This document shows, piece by piece, positions 33,801-43,568 of a stretch of DNA of 55,011 nucleotides (position 1 is its first letter; each line of letters opens with the position of its first letter). The notes under the pieces were generated by a model, which did not search any database, was not told the DNA's origin, and saw only the letters and a program-made list of their open reading frames with translations. The stretch spans positions 5,134 through 60,144 of the forward strand of contig NW_019091645.1 in assembly GCF_001949145.1 (NCBI RefSeq). Direction: 5' to 3'. Position numbers and translations under genes: made by a program. This DNA is from Acanthaster planci (Eukaryota; Echinodermata; Asteroidea; Valvatida; Acanthasteridae).

Positions 33801-36800
33801 CCACAGGGACAGCCTCGTCATGAATGACATTGAAAAAGATCACATTATCGCCTCGAACCTGAAAGAGAACACAATAAGAGACATTTAAATGCAACTGCGT
33901 TGTTGTCAGGTTCACTACTTTTATTCGGTGATAAATCTTTACAATGCCAACATTTGACAGTCAACAGACCTCAAACCCCCGAAACTTAACAATAAGAATA
34001 ATGGCTTAAGCTTAAGATAGCAAAACGTTTTGGTAAAGTGTTAGCCAAGTACTTTACACCAACTATATAGACCAGTGTCCAAAGTAGCAATAAGCCATGT
34101 GTTATACTACTTATAGGAATGAGGTCGTAGGTGCTAGTTCTGTTGAACAACATCCACAGCAGCAAGATTATAGTCCTAGTAGATTGAAATGATGGATGAA
34201 GTTCCCATCCACAGCGGCAATGTTACTCTACTGATACATTAAGCTCGTGGGTGCTAGTTTTGGACATCGGAAGCAGTTGAGATAATGTGTGTTGCCTAGT
34301 TTTGGACATCGGAAGCAATTGAGATCATGTGTGTTGCCTAGTTCTGTACATCGGAAGCAATTGANNNNNNNNNNNNNNNNNNNNNNNNNNNNNNNNNNNN
34401 NNNNNNNNNNNNNNNNNNNNNNNNNNNNNNNNNNNNNNNNNNNNNNNNNNNNNNNNNNNNNNNNNNNNNNNNNNNNNNNNNNNNNNNNNNNNNNNNNNNN
34501 NNNNNNNNNNNNNNNNNNNNNNNNNNNNNNNNNNNNNNNNNNNNNNNNNNNNNNNNNNNNNNNNNNNNNNNNNNNNNNNNNNNNNNNNNNNNNNNNNNNN
34601 NNNNNNNNNNNNNNNNNNNNNNNNNNNNNNNNNNNNNNNNNNNNNNNNNNNNNNNNNNNNNNNNNNNNNNNNNNNNNNNNNNNNNNNNNNNNNNNNNNNN
34701 NNNNNNNNNNNNNNNNNNNNNNNNNNNNNNNNNNNNNNNNNNNNNNNNNNNNNNNNNNNNNNNNNNNNNNNNNNNNNNNNNNNNNNNNNNNNNNNNNNNN
34801 NNNNNNNNNNNNNNNNNNNNNNNNNNNNNNNNNNNNNNNNNNNNNNNNNNNNNNNNNNNNNNNNNTCATGGGTCTAGTTCTGGACATCGGACACAAAAGA
34901 GATCATGGGTCGTAGTTCTGAACATCTGAAGCAATTGATATCATAGGTTCTAGTTCTGGACATTGGACGCAATTGAGATCACTGGTCCTAGTTCTGGATA
35001 TCGGACGCAATTGAGATCACTGGTCCTAGTTCTGGAAATTGGATGCAATTGAGATCACTGGTCCTAGTTCTGGATATCGGATGTAATAGAGATTATCATG
35101 GGTGCTATAATTCTGGACCTCAGTACCGCAGCAATTGAGATCAATTGCTAGTTCTCGACAACATATACATGTACGTTGTGTGCCTGGAAGAAGGACGTAA
35201 GCGCTTACACCCTTTTGCTGAGAAGTATAATCACTGCAAAAGAACTTTTCTGGCAAAAGGACGTATGTGTGCAACTGTTTTGATTTAATGAAGTATAAAG
35301 ATTTCTTTGCAAAAAAGTTTTAAAGAAATTTCCCAAGTAGTTTGATAAGTTGTTCGAAGGTGGCTTATTGTACAGCCTGTGTTGATTTTGTAGTAAATTC
35401 TACCCTTTTCACTAAATAAAGAGTGTGTTTCTCCGAATAGCTTAGTACTAATTCCTTTGAAAATCGCTAAAAGTTGGATCATGATTCGATCCTGTGACGG
35501 ATGGCAGGCTTGCAGTCTGAGAATATTGGACTAATTATATCTCTCAATTAAACCTATGCAGTTGATTTGAGCGGATCTTCTGTCAGAATTCTGCAATGTG
35601 ATACCGTTTTCCACCAAAAACCATGCCAAGTTCGGTAGAAAAATGTTGCCTGTGTGTACCTCCATGAATGTCCCACATCGGTCATAGGTTGTCGCAATCT
35701 TGATGTGGGTGGCGTTGTGGTGTCTGCCAACACACGCCGGGTCCAGGAAATGCAAATGAGACGCCAAAGCATCACCAATCACAGACCGGGGAATGAAGAC
35801 AGCCATGCCAGAGACGGAACAGTCCATTGATGGCAAGAGGGGTGGGGTGGTGATAACACGCGAGGGTGAAGTCACTTCCACTGGCTCCGTCGCACCTTCA
35901 GTGGGCAGGTTCCTTATCGTAATATCTGAAGAGGTTGTGATCCAATCTCCCCATTCCTCTGTGCTATATGTTCGGGCCCCTGCAGTGGCTGCGTGATCCA
36001 GAAAACGGGAATCTCGTTAACTGTACACCTGGAAGCATTGCAGTGGTTGTACTCAAGTTTGTCCGTACGCGTGCCTTAATGTTGGGTATGACACCTTTTA
36101 TCTTTTTCTTTTTCCTTCTTTTGGGGGTAGGGATTCTGCAACGGTTAATATTTTTCACAACTGGAAGTCGTGCCATATACCAATTGAATCTCTCTATTTC
36201 CCATTTTTTAAAATACAAAATCAGGCATTCCGATAGAAAATTTTATTCCACAAAGCCTTTATGATGGATCATGAGTATACGTACATAAATAAATATACTG
36301 ACTTGGTATTGACCATAGACTGTAGACAAAATACTTCTGGTGCCCAACTCCTCTGTCTAAAAATGTGCTCAGTATATAGTGATACAAACTTTGTATCGCA
36401 TGCTCTATGTATCTAGATTATGGACTTGATTCTTGATAAATAGGTACATGAGTGTAGTCAATTAAGTAACGTTGTAAAATCTGACAACCTCAATTCAGAT
36501 GCATGACATTTTAATCCAACCATGATCTTTCTCAAGGTTAATTTACAGCTTTATCTAAACATCAGCCCCTCAAATTTTTATCCGTCATGTCACCGTCATC
36601 AAGAGGTGCAGCAGCTGTTAAATGTTACGTGTCTGAAATACCGGTACTACTCACTTAGTAAGTGATCATCAAAGATTACCCTGTAAAAATAAGGATCGTT
36701 GACGGCAGCTGATGGAAGATGACAAGGGTCTGGTCCTCTTACTACGCCTTCATCGAGTAGGACGTAATACTCATACCCAAGGGGAATATGTCCCTGCAAA

Positions 36801-39800
36801 AAGTCTGTAAATGTAACTTGTAGTGTGTCAGGTGAAGGGAAGTTTACGAAGTCAGGATACGAGACGTGAATTCCGAATGACCAGCCCGGCCCACTACTGC
36901 TTCGAATGATCCGGATGCGAGGTTCCGGAACACCAGGGATCACTTGTCCGAGTGTTACCTGAAAGTTCAATTCATTTGTGATTTAGAGGACTTTGAAATC
37001 CTTGGAATGACTCATCTACTGATAAGATGCCATACGTCAAAGCAGACTCTAAAAATTAAGTGTTTGCAAAAAGCTGCCCTCTCTTGTTAATTACTTACAT
37101 TTTGGTCAAACTTGATATTGAAGATCCACTTAGAGTCGGCAGGTATCCTGTTGACAGTCGCATTGGGCCAAACATGAAAAGCTAAAGGAGGGGACACTGA
37201 AAAACATAATTCGTCAAGTTATCACAATAGCGCTAGTACGGGTACAGGTTTATTGGCATGTAAAATGAAAACTATTAGTTTGGGAAGTAGTTGAGTGGCA
37301 ATTTTCTCTGAATAAGAGGACAAAGCAGCACTGTCAAACCAGCCTCCCAATAATTTCATGTTTAACCTCAACATAAAGAAATATGACAAACTATTGGATT
37401 TTTAAGAATTTTTTTTGCTCCAACCTATAATCTCGTGAACTCCATACATTAGCAAGAACCTAAGCACTGCATTATTATACCAGAAGTTATAGTCTGGTGA
37501 CGCTCTAGGGCACATATGTAACTTTCCAGTCGCTTAATTGTGTTGTCAAATCTGTTAATTACAGCTACAGTAGGATTTGTCTGGGGAGCAGAATGAAGAG
37601 CCAATTACCACGAAGGGAGGAAACAGGTACGAACCAAGGCTTACATTGTTCAAAGCAAATATTTATTTGAAATGTTTCGACAGTGTTGCAATTGGGACAC
37701 ACGAATTTGACATAAAGAAATCGATACATGTAGCTTTAGGCGTTCTCTATGTATTAAGGGAAAGTTAGAGTGTAGGGTGAAAGCTGCGCTTAGCCTATTT
37801 CTGACAGATTAGTGTCTGGGAGAGCGGTATTTGGTACGTTTGGGTTCACTAAGTTCATGGTCTGTTAAGAACTCCAGGTTGAAATGCTCAGAAAGAAAAT
37901 CCTCTTACCAACACTAGAGCAGTAGTCAGCCGGAGTTGTCACGATCGGTGACTCGTCAGTGCCTACACAAGGAATGCACAACGCAAACAAACAATTTAGC
38001 GGTAAATGTCGTCGGGTATGACGGGACTAAACTTTAAACGTGTAATATACAGTTTGGCATACATACAAGGACCAAAGCGCAGTGTCGTATTCAGCGGGGA
38101 GGGGTTGGCTGACGGATTAAAAAAAATGTTTCATAGATTAGATGGTAATTGGTAAAATTACTTCTCAAATATTAGCACCAAAAATATAAGAAAACAACAC
38201 TATGAAATAAAGCAAGGATGAGGGGACCACAAGTAAGGCTTTTGATTTTTTTTCTTTCCAAACATCATGTTGAAGGAGCCCAGAGAATTCCCCCACCCAC
38301 AGACCAAACATCAAGTGAATTTGAAATATACACGGAAACCATGATATACTGTAAAGTTCAGCTGTGACAGCCATATGACAGTTATTATCCATATAAGTTA
38401 CTCAAAGAGTAGCTGCCTATGTGTTGGGTTCAGTTTTACAACGTTTGGAACACTGTAAAACTGCGACACTCAATGTTCCAACAAATTTTTCGTGGGGTGG
38501 ACCTTGGGTAAGTGGGTGAGTGTTTAGTTTTTAGTTGGTTTTTTTTAATGAAATCCCCCTTTTTGGTTCGTATCTGGAAAACATGTCCACTACTACTACT
38601 ACCACTATCATCAATTTATAACTATTTCGTTTATAAACAGTTACAAATCGATTTTACAAATCTTTGTACCACGATCTCTATTATAATTATAGACCACATC
38701 TATCGATGCGTAACGAATAGTTTATGTGATGGTGGTCAAGTGGTAACATTAAATGTAAAACTAAAGGGGGTTCTGACATTTTGATCATAATCGAGATAAA
38801 TCCTCAAAGGCAAAATTAAGAATGTGTCTTCTTGAATGCACCAGGTCCATCTCTACCTAGTGACTTCCATATTTCAGCATACTGTCGGCAATGACAGATC
38901 TAGGCCAAAGTTTTTATAGGGGGCAAAATATGTGGAAACTCGTCTTCATGTAACCTTTAAGGCCATTCGTGAGAATAATTTGGGGGATTTACGCTTTGGG
39001 TTCAGAAAGAGAAGTGAGAAGAGGGAAAATTCGCCTTTTTTGGATTCTTTTTAAACTCCTAATTTTTGGGGCTCTTTTTTTGGGGGGGGGGCGATGAACA
39101 CAGTCCCATTGCCTGTGGATATTTTGTTTACCAGCAGCGTCTGTTTTTTTTTACAATTCTGTAGTATTACTTACTTGGGAAGTGGCCATACACTACTCTG
39201 AAGAAATACGGATCATCAACAGCAACTGATGGGAGGTAACAAGGGTCGGGTCCCGTTACCACGCCTTCATCAAGTAGAACGTAATACTCCTGGCCAAGTG
39301 GCAAATGGAGCCTCTCAGTCTGTGGGATTACGACTTCCAAAGTGTCAGGAGTTGGGAAATTGTACCCGGGATTCCAGCCTGGAATTCCCACCGTCCATCG
39401 GCCACTGCTCGCGGAGTAGAAATAAATATACGCCGATGGTGACATCCTACTCATTACCTGAAAGTCGAATTCCACCGGGATTTACTTTATCTTCTAGTTC
39501 TTCCACAGGTTTTCTCGCACCGTCCGTCATGCATTTTGGTGATGATTTGCATGAGATAAACGACAGTGAACAAAGTGCTTTTAAGGGCAGACATCATTTA
39601 GTGGTTAGAGTGTCTCATACATAAAAAGAACATAATCCCTTGAATGTGTAAATGGATTGAAAAGTCACAGTTGTGGAGACATTGCAAAGCTGAAAAAAAA
39701 ACTGAAAAGACCTCATTACCTAGAGAAGGCTGAGAATAATGAAACTCGCTGAAAACAACTTTTATACTTACGTTTTGGTCGAACTTGATACGGAACGCCC

Positions 39801-42800
39801 AGCTGGAATCTGCAGGTATGGTGTTGATGGTAGCATTGGGCCAAACACCAACAGCGACAGGAGGGGAGGCTACGAAGGTTAAGAAGGGAATTTGTTCGTT
39901 TACCAAACAGTGCTACGATGGTTGGAGGGGGACGTTGTCTCTCACTGAACTTGAGGGTAGAAGTCGTATCAGTAGGCCTACTGCAGTATTGCATTTTATG
40001 TTCAAAACATTACATTAAGAGTTCCTAATGTCTAAAAATTGGTTAGGAGATTTGTTGAAAATAATGTACGTGCACTACGCTAGGCCTACCTGTACAGATA
40101 AAACAAAGTTTGGAACATCTTTTTGTTTCAAGGCCCCAGACTTTGCCATAACCATGCCACTGCCGAGAGGACTTACTCAATCCACGATCTCAGCTAAGCC
40201 TATTCATGATTTTATTTTGTCACTAATAGGCCGATACAAACTCAGCCACAAACTATATGAAAAATACAGGTTTATTACATGTGATGTATCACCCTTAAGG
40301 TAGTCGTTTCATTTGTTTCACTGAGTTCAATAATCGATTAACAAGATTGCAACAAAATCAGTAATAAAATTCGTGCTAATTTTTCCATTTTCCAGAAACT
40401 TTTTATGAAGAAACAATCCAGTTTTTAATTCGAAGTCTGCATTGGAATTAGTTTTGTCAAATATACAACAGTCTCAGTATTCAAGTTTTATCACAAGAAT
40501 CCAGCACGAACACGGCTAAACTCTCCTCTATTAAATCCACGTGCCCCCACAGCATTTCTCTTGAAATGCAGTTGCAGCATATTTTCTTGTGGGGCCTCCT
40601 TGAAAAAATGTGTGCACCCCTGGGTCCCCCGGACATTTAGCCATATAGTTACGCCACTTTCAATATCACGATCAAGAAAATATTATAACAGGGAACTAGT
40701 TACATCTTGAAAAAGGTACGAGGTGGGAAAGGCTGGGGTAAAGGCTGTCAAGCTGCTCTTAACAAGACAACTCAACAACATTTTATGAAAACATTTTTCC
40801 CTGTATCATAGTGTCATTTAGAACCTCCGCACGACAGAAATGGAAGTCTGGAAAGGCAGTACAGGATGGGTCGTTAAGACTCATGAGAAATGTTTGGAAA
40901 GAAACTAAACTCTCTTACCAACACTGGCGCAGTCTACTGGTGATGGTGGAGTGGTTGCTGCTTCAGTAGTGCCTACATGGAGAGTACGCAACCGCAAAAA
41001 CATCTATCGGTCAAGTTCGTCAAGTAACCGATCCGACCTCAAATCAGATCCGATTAGAATGGTTCAGTTGGATTGGGATTAAAACTGTAGAATTTCGTTT
41101 CGATCTCATTGCAAATCTCATCATCATCATCCGACAAAAGATGACACGCCCATCCGTCAGGGTTGTCTTGTGTAAGGTCATCGAACTTTCACACATAATT
41201 ACAAACTCCCATAATAGCTTAATAGAGAACAATCAAACTGTGTCAACTTCCGGTGGCTCTAATACTATCTCCGCATAGTGGGCGTGGTTTAATCCAAAAC
41301 GACGTCACAACTACAAATGGGATAATGAAGTTATATCAGTGGATCACATTTACGTATACTTACAATAAATCGCTACTTGAGTGCTGTGAAATTTCAAAAA
41401 CCTCAGGGGGCTTAACATTATCTCATCAGACTCTCCCCAAGATGAGATTCTGCTTTTATCGAAACTTCAGATTCTCAATCTAAACAGAGTCCTTCAGGTC
41501 ACCGTACGTGTACATTGCTCATTGCAAGCTTACCTAAAGCACTTGTTGGTTTGCATTTCACACTAGCTAATCAGCTAAATACTTACTTGGTAAGTGACCA
41601 TAGAATACTCTGTAGAAATACGGATCATCGACAGCGACTGATGGGAGATAACAAGGCCTTGGTCCTGTTACCACGCCTTCATCAAGTAGGACGTAATATT
41701 CTTGGCCAGTGACCATATTTTCCAGCAAATGATTTGGGACTACCACTTGCAGAGTGTCTGGAGCTGGAAAGTTGATGTTGTAAAGATTCCAGCCAGGAAT
41801 GGAGAATGTCCATCTACCACTGCTGTAGTAGAACTTGATGTAGGCCGACGTCACTTGTCCGAGTAATACCTGAAAATTATTCGCTGATAATTTCCAAGAT
41901 TGTACAAGGCACATATTTACCTCATTGCCCGTATTACGGGCTATTCACAACAGTGCGCCTCAGAGAGTTTGCAACGCGGTGACCAATCACAACGAGCGAA
42001 ATCGGTAAAATCAATTCCTTGTGTTTTCGGGTTTGCTAAATGAATGTTCTACTTTAATTTGCATGATAGTTTCTCATGGATTACGATAGATACGAATTAT
42101 TGAACCTAGATCCACCAGTAACACAATTGTTTTGTACTCAAAGCCGTCGTGAATTATGCAGGGTCTTTAAATTGGTGGAAATATTTACACCATTTTAATT
42201 AAAATAGGACATATTTTTTCACTGATAGTGCACTTATAATATTAAAGATAGCTCTCATACATAGAGATGAATTTGACGCTGAGAAGTATGATATAATTAA
42301 CAACACTCTTTTACGTACGGTAGACATTCTTATTGTCATAGAAAGCCGGTATCGGACAGGCCAGGGTTAACTCGGTCCAAACTCCATTAAAAGCTGACAA
42401 AACCAGCAGCGACGTTGTTGGGTGACTGAGGTGCATTTTCAAGGGACACACTCGGGCCCTTATTTTATGGACTGATAATCACCATATGTATTTCTGAGTT
42501 AATGGCACACCGCGGGGGGGGGGGTTATGGGGAAAGACGTATCTCCATGCCCCCTCTTAGTTATGTCACTATGGAGACAAATTTGATCTTTGTGATTGAT
42601 TACTCACGTTTTGGTCAAACTTGATATTGAAAATCCAGTCGGAATCAGCAGGTATCATGTTGACGGCAGCATTGGGCCACACGTCCACAGCGACAGGTGG
42701 GGATGCTGAGGTGATAGTTTGCATAGGGAAGGGAAAATATGATTTCTTTTGCCAAACGTGAGCACAGAACTCAACATTCTGACACGCAAATGATTTAATT

Positions 42801-43568
42801 TTATTAATAACATATACACAACCTCATCCTCAAAATTATGATTATGAAAGCCACAGGTTTAATATGTGTGTCTTACCACACGACAGGGTGAAGCCTACTT
42901 TGATTGATTTCAAATCAATACGAATAATATTAAGAAGAAGCACTGATGAAAATCATGTTTTATTATTTTTAGGTTAAAAAGTCTGTAATTAAAACGTTTC
43001 CTCACAAAGATCGGAATTTACAACGGCTGCAGTAATTTCACGTTTGTGAAGAAAAGGGCGTGTCTCAGTATTATTTAAATTTGATAAAAACCTCCACAAG
43101 ATGAACATGAAAGAATCACAAAAGATGTCACTTGACAAATTGTGAACTCCCTCACCGGCAGTGGCGCAGTCCTCTGACAGAACTCTTGGTAGTTCTTCAG
43201 TGCCTGTAAATAACGCACCCCCAAAAACATGACTTGATGAGTAACAGTCCAAAGAAAATCATAAATTACTTTCTGACTGGTTCATTGCTCCCTTAGGTTT
43301 ATGCATAAAATGTATAGCTTGTTTGACGTCCATACGCACAATGCATTGCGTATGTCGAACAGGTTGGGGCGTACTTTGTAAGACATACCGAAAAATACTG
43401 AAAATTAGCAGACGTCGAATTTCAACCAAAGAGAAATTTTCACGTGGGAAACTGACCTTGAAATCGATAATCATTTGTCGACTTCCCTCTGAAATCAGTC
43501 GAACGAACCTGTCCAAAATATCCTTGAAGGAAAGCGACTAGAAGCAGGAGATGTAGGAAGCTTCCCAT
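30722..43568 (-). CDS. ZP gene 1: membrane protein with three Ig-like modules and a ZP domain
   Basis: Minus-strand gene of about 16 coding exons. Exons: 43568-43509 (signal peptide), 43203-43156, 42705-42608, 41869-41587, 40972-40919, 39869-39772, 39457-39175, 37962-37909, 37196-37099, 36958-36655, 35988-35660, 33858-33716, 33420-33157, 32443-32338, 31799-31607 and 30891-30722. All but the first junction keep one open frame, giving about 860 residues. Order: signal peptide; three repeats of linker plus Ig-like module; a Thr-rich stalk; a ZP domain with ten cysteines; the basic site HKRHARS; and a C-terminal transmembrane helix with a short basic tail. ZP proteins are secretory-pathway precursors cleaved at a furin-type site before assembling into filaments. 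It is a tandem paralogue of the gene at 46.4 kb. Most introns hold nothing recognisable beyond the repeats listed. The first junction is uncertain. Confidence 0.85.
31023..31251. mobile_element. Short inverted-repeat (MITE-like) element in ZP gene 1 intron
   Basis: The left end GCGCGGATCCAGGGG pairs with the right end TGGATCCGCCCCTG. It is the second copy of the family seen at 19437-19678. It lies in the last intron of ZP gene 1 and is absent from the matching intron of ZP gene 2. Confidence 0.65.
31607..35988 (-). CDS. ZP gene 1: stalk, ZP domain and cleavage-site exons
   Basis: Five exons. 35988-35660 carries a Thr/Pro-rich stalk and the start of ZP-N ([20 protein letters not shown]), with NATH as a glycosylation motif. 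33858-33716 continues ZP-N, with VQCIMDLEG. 33420-33157 carries TYYEEEFGSFNFSLGLYRT and [14 protein letters not shown], the linker and start of ZP-C. 32443-32338 carries NGCIKDYTLVFHPSYD. 31799-31607 carries [17 protein letters not shown], then GCPAG and the furin-like HKRHARS. Ten cysteines fit the ZP1/ZP2-type (type II) pattern rather than the eight-cysteine ZP3 type. The first exon could instead begin at 35979, since a second in-phase acceptor lies nine bases on. Confidence 0.92.
32850..32976 (+). repeat. Short interspersed repeat, copy 2
   Basis: Shares GTGTCC-AAACGGGCTTCCAGAGCTACGGCTA with 8787-8840 and ends with the partly complementary ATTCGGATGCAGCC. Lies in an intron of ZP gene 1. 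Confidence 0.5.
34225..35120 (+). repeat. Minisatellite interrupted by the assembly gap
   Basis: Units of about 36-42 bp with core CTAGTTCTGGACATCGGA and then GCAATTGAGATCA repeat on both sides of the N run: at least three on the left and seven on the right. The array lies in an intron of ZP gene 1, and its true length is unknown. Confidence 0.85.
34365..34865. other. Assembly gap of 501 N
   Basis: Unsequenced run. It sits inside the minisatellite, so it most likely reflects an uncollapsed or unresolved repeat array rather than a missing exon. Confidence 0.98.
36655..37196 (-). CDS. ZP gene 1: Ig-like module C (membrane-proximal)
   Basis: Exon pair 37196-37099 and 36958-36655, split by a short phase-0 intron. 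The first exon encodes SPPLAFHVWPNATVNRIPAD and ends in KFDQN. The second encodes PDTLQVTFTD, EYYVLLDEGVVRGPDPCHLP and DPYFYRV. The pattern (Pro-rich start, short strands, F-D-Q-N edge, then YYVLLDEGVV) resembles bacterial-type Ig-like folds of the SbsA/Big_5 kind, but that assignment is by eye. The second exon is seven residues longer than in the other two modules. Confidence 0.8.
37909..37962 (-). CDS. ZP gene 1: linker exon before module C
   Basis: 54-nt phase 1-1 exon that encodes TDESPIVTTPADYCSSV. It is short, Thr/Pro-rich, and ends with a single cysteine just before the module. Confidence 0.82.
39175..39869 (-). CDS. ZP gene 1: Ig-like module B
   Basis: Exon pair 39869-39772 and 39457-39175. 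It contains SPPVAVGVWPNATINTIPAD, IKFDQN, then SAYIYFYSASSGRWTVGIPG and YYVLLDEGVVTGPDPCYLPS. The second exon has the same length (283 nt) as in module A. A potential N-glycosylation site NATI is present. Confidence 0.83.
40919..40972 (-). CDS. ZP gene 1: linker exon before module B
   Basis: 54-nt phase 1-1 exon that encodes TTEAATTPPSPVDCASV, with the cysteine directly after V-D. Confidence 0.82.
41587..42705 (-). CDS. ZP gene 1: Ig-like module A (membrane-distal)
   Basis: Exon pair 42705-42608 and 41869-41587. It contains SPPVAVDVWPNAAVNMIPAD, IKFDQN, SGRWTFSIPGWN and YYVLLDEGVVTGPRPCYLPS. It is very similar to module B, which indicates duplication of the whole two-exon unit with its linker. 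Confidence 0.83.
43156..43203 (-). CDS. ZP gene 1: linker exon before module A
   Basis: 48-nt exon in the same phase as the other linkers, encoding TEELPRVLSEDCATA. The acceptor is TTATTTACAG and the donor GTGAGG. Confidence 0.78.
43509..43568 (-). CDS. ZP gene 1: candidate signal-peptide exon
   Basis: The start context ACCATGG is good. The 20 codons encode MGSFLHLLLLVAFLQGYFGQ, a textbook signal peptide, followed by CAG|GTTCGT. Used as it stands, this donor leaves phase 0, whereas the next linker exon needs one base. Either a donor four bases further (TTC|GTTCGA, weak) is used, or a small exon between was missed. Confidence 0.6.

Noticed and set aside
34228-34915. Long open frames spanning the N run
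   Set aside because: They exist only because N bases contain no stop codons. The flanks are minisatellite.
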